A stretch of DNA of 64,000 bases from Chitiniphilus eburneus (GTDB lineage: Bacteria > Pseudomonadota > Gammaproteobacteria > Burkholderiales > Chitinibacteraceae), in the NCBI RefSeq assembly GCF_005048205.1, contig NZ_SUMF01000010.1:45905-109904 (forward strand), given 5' to 3'. The first letter of the stretch is position 1; every line of letters begins with the position of its first letter. The notes under the pieces were generated by a model. It saw nothing but the letters and a program-made list of their open reading frames with translations, had not been told where the DNA came from and made no database searches. The position numbers and the translations under genes are program-made. This document shows positions 25,632 to 34,454 of this stretch, one piece after another.

Positions 25632-26471
25632 ATGGACCTATCCATGGCTCAGATACTGACGCCTTCGTACCTCGTCAACTACATCAACGACGCGGCCCGC
25701 CACAAAGCGGAGCTTCGTCCGCCGCGACTGCTGGTGATGTCCTGCCTGGGGGGCATCTACATCGCGCTCGGTGGCCTCTTGGCGCTGGTGGTGGCCGGTG
25801 GCGCCACCGGTCTGCTGTCCGCCAATCCCGGCCTGGACAAGTTGCTGTTCGGGGCGGCCTTCCCGGTGGGCTTCATCGCGGTGGTGCTGACCGGCGCCGA
25901 TCTGTTCACGTCCAACTGCGCCATGCAGATGGTGCCCTGGTTCCGCCGCCAGATCCGGATGGGCGAAGTGGTGCGGGTCTGGTGCCTGTCCTACCTGGGC
26001 AACCTGATCGGCGCGCTGATCGCGGCCTGGGCCTTTGCCTACATGACGGGCATGCTCGATCCCGCCCAGCCCTGGACGCCCTACCTGCTGAACCTGGCCG
26101 AACACAAGGTCCACCAGCCATTCATGGTGGTCTTCCTCAAGGGCATCCTGGCCAACATGCTGGTCTGCCTGGCGGCATGGCAGGGTTACTCGGCCAAGGA
26201 CACGCTGGGCCGCATGGTCGGCATCTGGGTGCCGGTGATGACCTTCGTCGCGCTGGGCATGGAACACAGCATCGCCAACCTGTTCTTCGTGCCGGCCGCC
26301 ATGCTGGCCGGCCTGGATGTCTCCGTTTCCGAATTCGTCTTCCAGAACCTGATCCCCGCCACGCTCGGTAATGTGGTGGGCGGCGCGTTGCTGGTGGGCT
26401 TGCCGTACGCGTGGCTGTACAGCGAAACCGATGGCAAGGTGGAAAACCCGACGGATATCGACCTGCCATGA
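25632..26471 (+). CDS. Formate/nitrite transporter family (FocA/NirC) channel
   Basis: 279 residues with six hydrophobic segments, the FNT fold. Family signatures are LTGADLFTSNCAMQ (first half) and KGILANMLVCLAAWQGYSAKDTLGRMVGIWVPVMTFVALGMEHSIANLF, covering the pore histidine/asparagine region. FNT pentamers conduct formate, nitrite or hydrosulfide. The cytochrome gene downstream overlaps by ATGA. An ATG four codons into the frame (26 base offset, MAQILTPSYL) is an alternative start. Confidence 0.93.
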   Translation: MDLSMAQILTPSYLVNYINDAARHKAELRPPRLLVMSCLGGIYIALGGLLALVVAGGATGLLSANPGLDKLLFGAAFPVGFIAVVLTGADLFTSNCAMQMVPWFRRQIRMGEVVRVWCLSYLGNLIGALIAAWAFAYMTGMLDPAQPWTPYLLNLAEHKVHQPFMVVFLKGILANMLVCLAAWQGYSAKDTLGRMVGIWVPVMTFVALGMEHSIANLFFVPAAMLAGLDVSVSEFVFQNLIPATLGNVVGGALLVGLPYAWLYSETDGKVENPTDIDLP

Positions 26472-27085
26472 GCCAGAGCGCCGCGCCCGCCCGCTATCAC
26501 CCGCTTTCAGTGCTGATGCACTGGGCCACGGCGTTGTTCGCGCTGGTGGCGGTGGGCAGCATCCTGGTGCTGACCCAGTTCGATCTTTCCGGCCCCGCGC
26601 GCGGAACGCTGGGAACCATCCATATGGTCAGCGGCCAGGCGATGTTCCTGCTGCAACTGCTGCAATTGCTGCTGTTCAGCGCGTTCGGCACCCCGGTGCC
26701 GGACGGCATGGACCCGCACCAGGTTCATGTGGCGCGGTTCCTGCACGCGGTGCTTTATGGCACGGTGGGCTTCCTGGCGTGCAGCGGGACGCTGCTGGCG
26801 GTATCGCAGGCGGCCGGGAACGTGGTGCTGGGATGGCGGGTGCCACTGCTCCTGAACGGGCAGGGACTCACCGCCTTGCGCGAAGTGCATGCGATGGCGG
26901 GCTTCTTCTTCGTCGTGTTCTGCGGCGCGCATGTCATGCTGGCGCTGGGCATGCATTACTTCGGGCGGCGCGCCACGCTGCAAAAGATGGCGGTGGAGGG
27001 GGAACTGGTCGATTACCTGGCCGCGCCTCGCCAGGATGGCGGCTATGCGCGGATCGATCGCCCCGACATCGGTGGTCCCGCATGA
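26468..27085 (+). CDS. Cytochrome b561-type membrane protein
   Basis: 205 residues with four main hydrophobic helices. Histidines placed for haem b ligation are His18 (VLMHWATALF), His52 (TIHMVSGQ), His93 (RFLHAVLYG) and His141/His155 (REVHAMAGF, GAHVMLAL). This fits the prokaryotic cytochrome b561 / Ni-hydrogenase b-type group, which passes electrons between quinone and a partner. No partner dehydrogenase is present nearby. Its start overlaps the channel gene and a 4HB-type sensor gene follows after four bases, so the three genes form one tight operon. Confidence 0.88.
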   Translation: MSQSAAPARYHPLSVLMHWATALFALVAVGSILVLTQFDLSGPARGTLGTIHMVSGQAMFLLQLLQLLLFSAFGTPVPDGMDPHQVHVARFLHAVLYGTVGFLACSGTLLAVSQAAGNVVLGWRVPLLLNGQGLTALREVHAMAGFFFVVFCGAHVMLALGMHYFGRRATLQKMAVEGELVDYLAAPRQDGGYARIDRPDIGGPA

Positions 27086-27089
27086 GTTC

Positions 27090-27737
27090 ATGACCATGCA
27101 GCTCACCGTCAATCAGCGCCTGGTCGCCATCATGGCCGGGGCATTGATCGCATTGCTGGGGGCCGGGCTGATTGCCTTCTTCGGCTCCCAGAAACTGTCG
27201 GAAGACCTGCGGCAGACCGATCAGGCCGTGATCCACAGTCTGGCGACGCTCTCCAGCATCGAGCGCAATTTCCTGCTGATCCGGGTGAACGCGCTCTATC
27301 ACCTGTCGTATGACGAAGCCGACCTCAAGAAGCCGCACGAACAGGTGATCCTGCGCAACATCAGCGAAATCGAAAGGCAGTTTCGCGAATATGAATCGGG
27401 GCTGGCCGCCAACCCTCGCGATAACGACCTGCTGCGGCAGGACCGGCGCCTGTTCGCCATCTACCGCACCGCGCTGGACAAAGTGCTCGCGGCCTCCAAC
27501 GCCAGGGATCGCGAGGCCGCCATCGTGGTGGTGGAAAGCGAATGGAAGCCGGCCGGCGAGCGCCTGACCCAGGCCTTGTCGGAACATGCCCGCTACAAGG
27601 AACGGCTGGTGGAACAGGTCGTTCAGCAATCGCTGCAATCGGGACAGCGCTACACGCTGGTGGCGGTGGTGGCCACTGTGGCCGGCGCGGTGCTGATCAT
27701 CGCCGCGGGCCTGTTGTTCAAGCGCAGCCTGGGCTGA
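27090..27737 (+). CDS. Free-standing four-helix-bundle (4HB_MCP-type) membrane sensor domain
   Basis: About 215 residues. A first membrane helix (LVAIMAGALIALLGAGLIAFFG) starts after residue 10, followed by ~150 mostly helical residues (SIERNFLLIRVNALYHL, then helices rich in Glu/Arg) and a second helix (YTLVAVVATVAGAVLIIAAGLLF) that ends the protein six residues later. This is the periplasmic ligand domain of methyl-accepting chemotaxis proteins, but HAMP and signalling domains are absent. No frameshift is seen after the stop. Start at ATG 27090 or 27096. Its place behind a channel and a cytochrome b suggests it senses or modulates one of them. Confidence 0.75.
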   Translation: MTMQLTVNQRLVAIMAGALIALLGAGLIAFFGSQKLSEDLRQTDQAVIHSLATLSSIERNFLLIRVNALYHLSYDEADLKKPHEQVILRNISEIERQFREYESGLAANPRDNDLLRQDRRLFAIYRTALDKVLAASNARDREAAIVVVESEWKPAGERLTQALSEHARYKERLVEQVVQQSLQSGQRYTLVAVVATVAGAVLIIAAGLLFKRSLG

Positions 27738-27761
27738 TCCGCTGCATCGGGCGTGCCGGCA

Positions 27762-28181
27762 TCACGCGGCTTCGACGATCTCGAAGCCGTGGGTGATTTC
27801 CGCCGTCTTGCCCAGCATGATCGACGCCGAGCAATACTTTTCCGCCGACAGCTTGATGGCGCGTTCCACCTGTTCCGGCTTCAAGGCCCGGCCCGTGACG
27901 GTGAAATGCAGATGGATGCGGGTAAACACCTTCGGATCCTCGGCGGCACGCTCGGCATCGACGTTCACCACGCAATCGCGCACATCGGCGCGGCCCTTCC
28001 TGAGAATGTGGATCACGTCATAGGTGGCGCAGCCGGCCGTGCCCATCAGCACCATCTCCATCGGGCGCGGCCCCAGATTGCGTCCCCCGCCTTCGGGTGG
28101 GCCGTCCATCAACACCGCGTGACCGGATTCCGATTGGGCCAGAAAGCTCACTTCTTCCACCCACTTCAGGCGTACCTTCAT
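27762..28181 (-). CDS. OsmC family protein (YhfA-like)
   Basis: 139 residues. OsmC/Ohr fold with the two cysteines of thiol peroxidase-type members, in MGTAGCATYDVI and AEKYCSASIML. The sequence VKWVEEVSFLAQSESGHAVLMDGPPEGGG at the N-terminus fits the YhfA subgroup, whose physiological role is unclear. The ATG at 28181 has GGAG nine bases upstream; an ATG three codons earlier sits directly against that site and is less likely. Transcribed convergently with the preceding operon. Confidence 0.87.
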   Translation of the reverse strand: MKVRLKWVEEVSFLAQSESGHAVLMDGPPEGGGRNLGPRPMEMVLMGTAGCATYDVIHILRKGRADVRDCVVNVDAERAAEDPKVFTRIHLHFTVTGRALKPEQVERAIKLSAEKYCSASIMLGKTAEITHGFEIVEAA

Positions 28182-28380
28182 ACCTTTCATCTCCGATGTG
28201 ATGACTCATAAGAAGCGGGCATTCTAAACGCACCGCCGCCCCCGGCGGTGAAAAGCTGCTTTTCCGGCCGCTTTTTTCCAATCGTCATCAGGCTGAAACC
28301 ATGGAGGGATAAGGGTTTCTTCCAATGCTGCAATGCACAAGTAGCGCTTGCTAATGACAGCGCATTCACATAGACTGGTG

Positions 28381-28470
28381 TTGCAACGTCGGGGCTTGCC
28401 TCGATGTTGCCTCCTCCATCCTCCTTCTTTGGTGGAATTCAGCGCAATCCGTCAGGGTTGCGTTTTTTTT
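28381..28470 (+). ncRNA. candidate small RNA upstream of rplM
   Basis: About 90 nt, bounded by a promoter-like pair (TTGCTA-N17-TAGACT, 28348-28376) and an intrinsic terminator (CGCAATCC-GTCA-GGGTTGCG, then eight T, 28443-28470). A first stem, GCAACGTCG with CGATGTTGC, closes a ten-base loop. Between the stems is an unpaired C/U tract (CTCCTCCATCCTCCTTCTTT, 28411-28430) complementary to Shine-Dalgarno sequences. This is the build of an Hfq-dependent repressor sRNA. It could instead be a leader attenuator, but the rplM promoter starts after the terminator. Confidence 0.55.
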
Positions 28471-28514
28471 GCCTGTATTCCGCGTGAGCGGTAGAGCAGG
28501 GTCCGGAAAACAGT

Positions 28515-28544
28515 TTGACACTCCATTCCCGGAGGGTCTAAAAT
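28515..28544 (+). promoter_or_regulatory. sigma-70 promoter of rplM-rpsI
   Basis: TTGACA (28515-28520), 18-base spacer, TAAAAT (28539-28544), 41 bases before the rplM start. Confidence 0.85.
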
Positions 28545-28585
28545 CCGCGACTTTCTCGAATTCTGAATAATTGGAACGAGCAGTC

Positions 28586-29014
28586 ATGAAAACCTTTTCT
28601 GCCAAGCCCCACGAGGTGAAGCGCGAGTGGCTCGTTGTGGACGCCACCGACAAAGTGCTGGGTCGTCTCGCTGCCGAGATCGCCAAGCGCCTGCGTGGCA
28701 AACACAAAGCTGAATACACTCCGCACGTCGATACTGGCGACTACATCGTTGTGGTGAACGCAGACAAGCTGCGCGTGACCGGCAACAAAGCCACTTCGAA
28801 GAAGTACTACCGTCACTCGGGTCACCCGGGCGGCATTTACGAGCGCACCTTCACCGAGTTGCAAAACAAGTTCCCCGGTCGCGTACTCGAAACCGCGGTC
28901 AAGGGCATGCTGCCGAAGGGTCCGCTCGGCTACGCCATGATCAAGAAGATGAAGGTGTATGCCGGCAGCGAACATCCGCATACCGCGCAACAGCCTAAAA
29001 CTCTCGACATCTAA
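28586..29014 (+). CDS. rplM: 50S ribosomal protein L13
   Basis: 142 residues, standard length, with [29 protein letters not shown] at the N-terminus and [18 protein letters not shown] and [15 protein letters not shown] downstream. L13 is an early-assembly 23S rRNA binding protein. It is followed after 13 bases by rpsI in the universal L13-S9 operon. GC and codon use are less extreme than in neighbours, as usual for highly expressed genes. Confidence 0.99.
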   Translation: MKTFSAKPHEVKREWLVVDATDKVLGRLAAEIAKRLRGKHKAEYTPHVDTGDYIVVVNADKLRVTGNKATSKKYYRHSGHPGGIYERTFTELQNKFPGRVLETAVKGMLPKGPLGYAMIKKMKVYAGSEHPHTAQQPKTLDI

Positions 29015-29027
29015 GGATAGTCACCCC

Positions 29028-29420
29028 ATGGTAGGTAAATACTATTACGGTACCGGCCGTCGCAAGAGCTCCGTCGCTCGCGTGTTCCTGGCCAAGGGTT
29101 CCGGCAACATCGTGGTCAACGGCAAGCCGCTGGACCAATACTTCGCTCGCGAAACCGGCCGCATGGTCGTTCGCCAGCCGCTGGAACTGACCCAGAGCCT
29201 GGAGTCGTTCGACATCCTGGTGAACGTCAATGGCGGTGGTGAAACCGGTCAAGCCGGTGCCGTGCGTCACGGCATCACCCGCGCCCTGATCGATTTCAAC
29301 GCCGAGCTGAAGGGCGCACTGAAGGCCGCCGGCCTGGTGACCCGCGATGCGCGTGAAGTCGAACGTAAGAAGGTCGGTCTGCACAAGGCCCGCCGCCGCA
29401 AGCAATTCTCCAAGCGCTAA
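29028..29420 (+). CDS. rpsI: 30S ribosomal protein S9
   Basis: 130 residues. [17 protein letters not shown] near the start, [19 protein letters not shown] in the centre, and the basic C-terminal tail [11 protein letters not shown] that reaches the ribosomal P site. Partner of rplM in one transcript, ended by a strong terminator. Confidence 0.99.
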   Translation: MVGKYYYGTGRRKSSVARVFLAKGSGNIVVNGKPLDQYFARETGRMVVRQPLELTQSLESFDILVNVNGGGETGQAGAVRHGITRALIDFNAELKGALKAAGLVTRDAREVERKKVGLHKARRRKQFSKR

Positions 29421-29442
29421 GCTGGATTGCCTTGCAGAAAGA

Positions 29443-29468
29443 AGCCGCACATTCGTGCGGCTTTTTTT
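29443..29468 (+). terminator. intrinsic terminator of rplM-rpsI operon
   Basis: AAGCCGCAC-ATTC-GTGCGGCTT stem followed by a run of seven T. Confidence 0.93.
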
Positions 29469-29580
29469 ATTGCCCTTTGCCATATGTCGTGCGGAAACGG
29501 CGGGCGAAGCGGTCGCATCAGTAAGGAAGTAGCTGCTAGAATCGAGCGCTATTCGGCTTGGAACACGTGGAGAACCAGCA

Positions 29581-30624
29581 ATGATCAAGGTGGGCATCGT
29601 CGGCGGTACCGGCTACACGGGCGTAGAGCTGTTGCGCCTGTTGTCGCGTCATCATGATGTGACGATCCAGGCCGTGACCTCGCGAAAAGAGGCCGGCATG
29701 AAGGTCTCCGAAATGTTTCCCAGCTTGCGCGGTTTTGTCGACGTGGCGTTCTCCACGCCTGAAGAAGCCGACCTGAAGTCCTGCGACGTGGTGTTCTTTG
29801 CCACGCCGCATGGGGTGGCCATGGCCCAGGCCCCCGAATTGCTGGCCGCCGGGGTCAAGGTGATCGACCTGGCTGCTGATTTCCGTTTGAAGGACCCGGC
29901 CGAGTTCCAGAAGTGGTACGCCATGGAACACACCTGCCCGGACCTGCTGGCCGAAGCGGTCTATGGCCTGGCCGAGGTCAACCGCGATGCCATTGCCGGC
30001 GCACGGCTGATCGGCATGGCCGGCTGCTACCCGACCTCCGTTCAACTCGGCTTGCTGCCGCTGCTGGAAAACGGCAAGGCGTTGATCGAAACCCAGACCC
30101 TGATCGCCGATTGCAAATCGGGGGTTTCCGGGGCCGGTCGCAAGGCCGAGGTTGGCACGCTGTTCGCCGAGGCCGGCGACAACTTCAAGGCATACGGCGT
30201 CAAGGGGCATCGCCACCTGCCGGAAATCATGCAGGGTTTGAGCGCGATTCATGGCGCGCCCGTCGCGTTGACGTTCGTGCCCCACCTCACGCCGCTGATT
30301 CGCGGCATCCACTCCACCCTTTACGCGCGTATCCGGCCGGAAGGGCGGGAGACCGATTTCCAGAAGCTGTTCGAGGAGCGCTACGCCGGCGAGCCGTTCG
30401 TCGACGTGATGCCGGCGGGTTCCACCCCGGAAACGCGCTCGGTACGCGGCTCCAACATGGTGCGGATCGCGGTGCATCGCCCGGGCAATGGCGACCTGCT
30501 CGTCATCCTGGTGGTCGAGGACAACCTGGTGAAGGGCGCGTCGGGCCAGGCGGTGCAGGTGATGAACCTCATGTTCGGCCTGCCTGAACGCCAGGGGCTG
30601 GACGTGGTCCCGCTGCTGCCTTAA
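29581..30624 (+). CDS. argC: N-acetyl-gamma-glutamyl-phosphate reductase
   Basis: 347 residues, the usual length. It reduces N-acetylglutamyl phosphate to the semialdehyde in arginine synthesis, using [22 protein letters not shown] is the nucleotide-binding loop; catalytic cysteine in [30 protein letters not shown] and GHRHLPEI are family signatures. The position directly after rplM-rpsI is conserved in betaproteobacteria. Confidence 0.97.
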   Translation: MIKVGIVGGTGYTGVELLRLLSRHHDVTIQAVTSRKEAGMKVSEMFPSLRGFVDVAFSTPEEADLKSCDVVFFATPHGVAMAQAPELLAAGVKVIDLAADFRLKDPAEFQKWYAMEHTCPDLLAEAVYGLAEVNRDAIAGARLIGMAGCYPTSVQLGLLPLLENGKALIETQTLIADCKSGVSGAGRKAEVGTLFAEAGDNFKAYGVKGHRHLPEIMQGLSAIHGAPVALTFVPHLTPLIRGIHSTLYARIRPEGRETDFQKLFEERYAGEPFVDVMPAGSTPETRSVRGSNMVRIAVHRPGNGDLLVILVVEDNLVKGASGQAVQVMNLMFGLPERQGLDVVPLLP

Positions 30625-30634
30625 GGCCGGGTAG

Positions 30635-31357
30635 ATGCCGCTCGCTCGTTTCTACCGGTTGCGCCGGGCACGGCTGGCCGCCGCGCCCATGGTGCTGCAA
30701 CCCGCGCTGGGCTGGAAGGGCCGGGCGGGGCGCTGGTTGTGCCTGTTGCTGGTGGTGGCGCTGTTCGGCGTCGCCGCCGCGTACTGGGGCTATCAATATG
30801 GCCGGCGCGACGCAACTGGCGGCGTGGTGCAACTGGAAGGCGACATCGCGCGGACCAAGGCCGCGCTGGCGGCCAGCCGCGAGCGCGAATCGATGCTGCA
30901 CCAGCAACTGCGGGTGGCCGAATCCGCCCGGGGCGCGCTGGAGGAAACGCTGACCGACGCGCAGGCGGAAACCGCCCAGGCCAGGGAAGCCCTGGCCTTT
31001 TTCGATTCCCTGTTGACCAGCAACGATCGCGCGCGGCCGGTACGCTTTGCCGCCTGTGAGTTCGATTTCACCGGTCCCCAGCGCTGGCGGTATCGCATCC
31101 TCCTGGTACAGGGGGTGGACCGTACGGCCGACCTGGAAGGCAATCTCGAGATTTCGGTGCAACTGAAGGGCGCCGTGCATCAACCGCAGCGCATCGATGC
31201 CCCGCGCCAGGCGATCAGCGTACGGCACTATCGTCGCATCGAAGGGGAGGTGGCCTTGCCCGCCGGTGCCCAACCAACACAAATGGAAGCGCGACTGCTG
31301 GTGGCTGGCGAGGCCAAGCCGATCGCGCAGTGTCAGAAAAAAACGGGAGGTGTGTGA
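30635..31357 (+). CDS. DUF6776-type membrane-anchored coiled-coil protein
   Basis: 240 residues. One membrane helix (LCLLLVVALFGVAAAYWGYQYG, about 35-57), then a coiled coil (about 65-120, ARTKAALAASRERESMLHQQL...), then a beta-rich domain (VRFAACEFDFTGPQRWRYRILLVQGVDR onward). It is inferred to be bitopic with the C-terminal domain in the periplasm. Function unknown. It overlaps the bactofilin start by one base (TGATG), and this pairing next to argC is seen widely in betaproteobacteria, suggesting a role in cell-shape or envelope scaffolding. Confidence 0.75.
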   Translation: MPLARFYRLRRARLAAAPMVLQPALGWKGRAGRWLCLLLVVALFGVAAAYWGYQYGRRDATGGVVQLEGDIARTKAALAASRERESMLHQQLRVAESARGALEETLTDAQAETAQAREALAFFDSLLTSNDRARPVRFAACEFDFTGPQRWRYRILLVQGVDRTADLEGNLEISVQLKGAVHQPQRIDAPRQAISVRHYRRIEGEVALPAGAQPTQMEARLLVAGEAKPIAQCQKKTGGV

Positions 31358-31758
31358 TGTTCAAGAACAAGAAGGGTAGCCAGCGTATCGACAGCCTGAT
31401 CGGCAACGGCACCACGGTGACCGGCGACATCCAGTTTGTCGGCGGCTTGCGGGTGGATGGCAATGTGATCGGCAATGTGGTGGCGCAGGACGAAAAGAAC
31501 GGCACGCTGGTGGTTTCCGAGAAAGCGCAGGTGCGCGGCAGGGTCAATTGCAGCCACCTGATCCTCAACGGCGAGGTCAACGGCCCCATCGAGGTCACGC
31601 AGTATGTGGAACTGCAACCCAAGGCGCGCGTCCTGGGCGATCTCACCTACAAGGTGCTGGAAATGCACCCCGGCGCGCTGATCGAGGGCCGTCTGGTGCC
31701 GCTTGCCGGCGCGCGGATGGTCACGGTCACCCCGGAACCCACCACCGAAGAAGCTTGA
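31357..31758 (+). CDS. Bactofilin
   Basis: 133 residues from the ATG preceded by ACGGGAGGTGTG. A short N-terminal tail is followed by the DUF583/bactofilin right-handed beta-helix (IDSLIGNGTTVTGDIQFVGGLRVDGNVIGNV, repeated GxVxGxV-type rungs). Bactofilins polymerise into filaments that help in cell shape and polar localisation. Coupled with the preceding coiled-coil membrane protein. Cytoplasmic, probably membrane-associated. Confidence 0.92.
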   Translation: MFKNKKGSQRIDSLIGNGTTVTGDIQFVGGLRVDGNVIGNVVAQDEKNGTLVVSEKAQVRGRVNCSHLILNGEVNGPIEVTQYVELQPKARVLGDLTYKVLEMHPGALIEGRLVPLAGARMVTVTPEPTTEEA

Positions 31759-31764
31759 CCCACA

Positions 31765-31815
31765 TTGACCGGAACCTTTGGCCTGCGAGATAATCCTAGT
31801 TATTTAGTCAACTAT
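31765..31815 (+). promoter_or_regulatory. erpA promoter with IscR type-1-like site
   Basis: TTGACC (31765-31770), 18-base spacer, GATAAT (31789-31794). Immediately downstream, TAGTCAACTAT (31805-31815) matches the right half of the type-1 IscR consensus (YAGTCRRSTAT) exactly, while the left half is only partly conserved. The site would overlap the transcription start. Confidence 0.6.
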
Positions 31816-31832
31816 TCCGCTGGAGTGCCTCG

Positions 31833-32183
31833 ATGAATATGGCCGCCGACATGCCCATCCCCTTTGTCTTCACCGACAATGCCGCCACCAAGGTCAAGGA
31901 CCTGATCGACGAGGAAGGCAATCCGGAACTCAAGCTGCGCGTGTTCGTCACCGGCGGCGGCTGCTCCGGCTTCCAGTACGGCTTCACCTTCGACGAAATC
32001 GTCAATGACGACGATACCGAAGTCAGCAAGGGTGGCGTGACGCTGTTGATCGACCCGATGAGCTACCAGTATCTGGTGGGCGCCGAGATCGATTACGTGG
32101 AAAGCCTGGAAGGTTCGCAGTTCACCATCAAGAACCCGAACGCAGTCTCCACCTGTGGTTGCGGCTCGTCGTTCTCGGTCTGA
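31833..32183 (+). CDS. erpA: Iron-sulfur cluster insertion protein
   Basis: 116 residues, A-type carrier. The three cluster-binding cysteines are at [11 protein letters not shown] and [11 protein letters not shown]. It delivers iron-sulfur clusters to target enzymes, including those of isoprenoid and respiratory metabolism. The N-terminal [25 protein letters not shown] is typical of the betaproteobacterial ErpA. Expression is probably controlled by IscR through the site just upstream. A terminator follows. Confidence 0.96.
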   Translation: MNMAADMPIPFVFTDNAATKVKDLIDEEGNPELKLRVFVTGGGCSGFQYGFTFDEIVNDDDTEVSKGGVTLLIDPMSYQYLVGAEIDYVESLEGSQFTIKNPNAVSTCGCGSSFSV

Positions 32184-32216
32184 TCCTCGACCGCGCCGCG
32201 CCGGCATCAAAAAGAA

Positions 32217-32243
32217 AGGAAGCCTGTCAGGCTTCCTTTTTTA
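32217..32243 (+). terminator. intrinsic terminator after erpA
   Basis: GGAAGCC-TGTC-AGGCTTCC stem followed by six T. Confidence 0.9.
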
Positions 32244-32295
32244 TTGCGCCGCGTCTGCTGATAATGAAGGCCTGACAAAAAAGGGAGCGGCGCGC

Positions 32296-33780
32296 ATGTT
32301 CGAATCGGCGGAACTGGGTCACGAAGTGGATAAAGCCAGCTATCGCGAAGAAGCACTTCGCCTGCGCGAGGCGTTGCTGACCGCGCAACTGGATCTGAAA
32401 CAGCGCGGCGAATTCCCGGTGGTGATCATCCTGGCCGGGGTGCCGGCGGCAGGCAAAGGCGAAACCGCCAACCTGCTGACCGAATGGATGGACCCGCGCC
32501 ACATCGCCACCCATGCCTTTGGCGCGCCCACCGACGAAGAGGCGGCCCGGCCGCCGTTCTGGCGCTTCTGGCGAGTGCTGCCGGAGAAAGGCACGATCGG
32601 CATCCTGTTCGGCGGCTGGTACGCCGATCCGCTCTGGCATTGGGACGACTGGGACGAGCCGCGCCTGGCGCGGCGCATCGAACGCATCGTGCGGCTGGAA
32701 AAGATGCTGGCGGACGAAGGCGCGCTGGTGTTCAAGTTCTGGCTGCATCTGTCGCGCGACAAACTGCGCCAGCGCCTGAAAGCCCTTGAAGGCGATACGC
32801 GCACGGCCTGGCGCGTGACGCGCGAGGACAAACGCTTCCTCAAGGAATACGACCAGCGCATCGAGCAATGCCGCGAGCTGCTGACCCGCACCAACCTGGC
32901 CGACGCACCGTGGCGGGTGATTGAAGGGTGGGATACCAATTACCGCAATCTGTCGGTGGCGGGCCAGATTCACGACGCGATCATGCATCAGCTCGGGCGC
33001 GAGACGGTGAGCCAGAACCGTGTGGATGCGGCGCCATTGGTCCATTCCATCGATGGGGTGCGCCTGCTCGACACCTTGCAGCTCGAGCACAGCATGACCA
33101 AGGCCAGGTTCAAGGATCGGCTGGAATTGGCGCAGGGCCGGCTCAATGGCCTGATGCGGGAGGTCGCGCAGCGCAAGCTGGCGGTGGTGGCGGTGTTCGA
33201 AGGCATGGATGCGGCGGGCAAGGGCGGCGCCATCCGCCGGATCACCGCGGCACTCGATGCGCGGCAGTACCGCGTGGTGCCGATTGCCGCGCCCACCGAC
33301 GAAGAAAAGGCCCAGCCCTATCTGTGGCGATTCTGGCGCCACCTGCCGCCGCACGGCCGCCTGGCCGTGTTCGACCGCTCCTGGTATGGCCGCGTGCTGG
33401 TCGAGCGCATCGAAGGCTTCGCCTCGCATGCGGAATGGATGCGCGCCTACAACGAGATCAACGATTTCGAAGCCCAGTTGGTCGATGCCGGCACCATCGT
33501 CATCAAATTCTGGCTGGCCATCGACAGCGACGAGCAACTCAGGCGCTTCAAGGAGCGCGAAGCCACCGGCTACAAGCGCTTCAAGATCACCGACGAGGAC
33601 TGGCGCAATCGCGAGAAATGGGACGACTACGTGGATGCCGCCAGCGACATGATCGAAAGAACCAATACACCTTATGCGCCTTGGCATCAGATCGGCGCCA
33701 ACAACAAGTATCATGCGCGTATTGCTGTGCTGGACGCGCTGTGCGACGCCATCGAGCAACGACTGAAACAAGAGGATTGA
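32296..33780 (+). CDS. pap: Polyphosphate:AMP phosphotransferase (two-domain PPK2 class II)
   Basis: 494 residues made of two PPK2 domains. Domain 1 (about 1-230) has a P-loop GVPAAGKGETANLL, domain 2 (about 265-490) has EGMDAAGKGGAIRR and the DRSWYGRVLVERIEGF lid. Tandem PPK2 proteins of this length phosphorylate AMP to ADP with polyphosphate. In such proteins the C-terminal domain is usually the active one; here both P-loops look intact. Start ATG 32296 has GGGAGCGGCGCGC upstream; a longer in-frame extension overlaps the erpA terminator. A RutE-like gene follows after three bases. Confidence 0.92.
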   Translation: MFESAELGHEVDKASYREEALRLREALLTAQLDLKQRGEFPVVIILAGVPAAGKGETANLLTEWMDPRHIATHAFGAPTDEEAARPPFWRFWRVLPEKGTIGILFGGWYADPLWHWDDWDEPRLARRIERIVRLEKMLADEGALVFKFWLHLSRDKLRQRLKALEGDTRTAWRVTREDKRFLKEYDQRIEQCRELLTRTNLADAPWRVIEGWDTNYRNLSVAGQIHDAIMHQLGRETVSQNRVDAAPLVHSIDGVRLLDTLQLEHSMTKARFKDRLELAQGRLNGLMREVAQRKLAVVAVFEGMDAAGKGGAIRRITAALDARQYRVVPIAAPTDEEKAQPYLWRFWRHLPPHGRLAVFDRSWYGRVLVERIEGFASHAEWMRAYNEINDFEAQLVDAGTIVIKFWLAIDSDEQLRRFKEREATGYKRFKITDEDWRNREKWDDYVDAASDMIERTNTPYAPWHQIGANNKYHARIAVLDALCDAIEQRLKQED

Positions 33781-33783
33781 TCC

Positions 33784-34371
33784 ATGCCCCAGCCGCTCGG
33801 CGATTCCGCGCTCGACCAACTGTTCCGCCAGGCCCGCACGCATAACCGCTGGCTGCCGCGCGACGTGGACGACGGCACGCTGCAAGCCTTGTACGCCTTG
33901 CTGTGCAACGGGCCGACCGCCGCCAACAGCACGCCGATGCGGCTGGTGTTCGTCAAATCCGCCGAGGCCAAGGCCAGGCTCCGGCCCTGCCTGGACGGGG
34001 GCAACGTCGACAAGACGATGGCCGCGCCGGTGACGGCCATCGTCTGCAACGACGCCGCGTTCTACGAGCACATGCCGGAGCTGTTTCCGCACAACCCGGA
34101 CGCGCGCAACTGGTTTGCCGGCAAGGACAACACCACGCACCTGATCCGCAACGGCAGCTTGCAAGGTGCCTACCTGATCCTGGCCGCGCGGGCACTGGGG
34201 CTGGATTGCGGACCGATGTCCGGTTTTGACAACGCCGCCGTCGATGCGGCCTTCCTGGCCGGAACATCCTGGCGTTCCAACTTCCTGGTCAACCTGGGCT
34301 ATGGCGATGCCACGGCCCTGCATCCGCGCGGCCCACGCCTGTCTTTCGAGCGTGCATGCCGCATTGAATGA
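33784..34371 (+). CDS. Malonic semialdehyde reductase / nitroreductase family (RutE-HadB type)
   Basis: 195 residues, RutE length. FMN-dependent nitroreductase fold: [18 protein letters not shown] at the start, [15 protein letters not shown] with FMN contacts, and [34 protein letters not shown]. RutE reduces malonic semialdehyde in pyrimidine breakdown; with no other rut gene here, a general nitro/quinone reductase role is equally possible. Tight downstream partner of pap (3-base gap). Confidence 0.87.
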   Translation: MPQPLGDSALDQLFRQARTHNRWLPRDVDDGTLQALYALLCNGPTAANSTPMRLVFVKSAEAKARLRPCLDGGNVDKTMAAPVTAIVCNDAAFYEHMPELFPHNPDARNWFAGKDNTTHLIRNGSLQGAYLILAARALGLDCGPMSGFDNAAVDAAFLAGTSWRSNFLVNLGYGDATALHPRGPRLSFERACRIE

Positions 34372-34454
34372 CCCGACGAGCAGGCGAGCATGACAGCATC
34401 GGCGATATCGTCGCCGCTGCTTGAGGAAAACCCGGCACGCAGTGGGGGAGAAAC

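Larger units (their letters stand above)
28182..28585. other. intergenic region with hairpins, candidate sRNA and rplM promoter
   Basis: 404 bases. Contents, left to right: a CACCGCC/GGCGGTG hairpin near 28229-28249 followed by a T6 run at 28266-28271, a candidate sRNA (28381-28470) with its own promoter (TTGCTA 28348-28353, TAGACT 28371-28376, 17-base spacer), and the rplM promoter (28515-28544). Confidence 0.6.

Noticed and set aside
24023..25645. 540-residue minus-strand frame opposite the OFA transporter
   Set aside because: His/Gln/Arg-rich shadow; the plus strand encodes a full 12-helix transporter with a good ribosome site.
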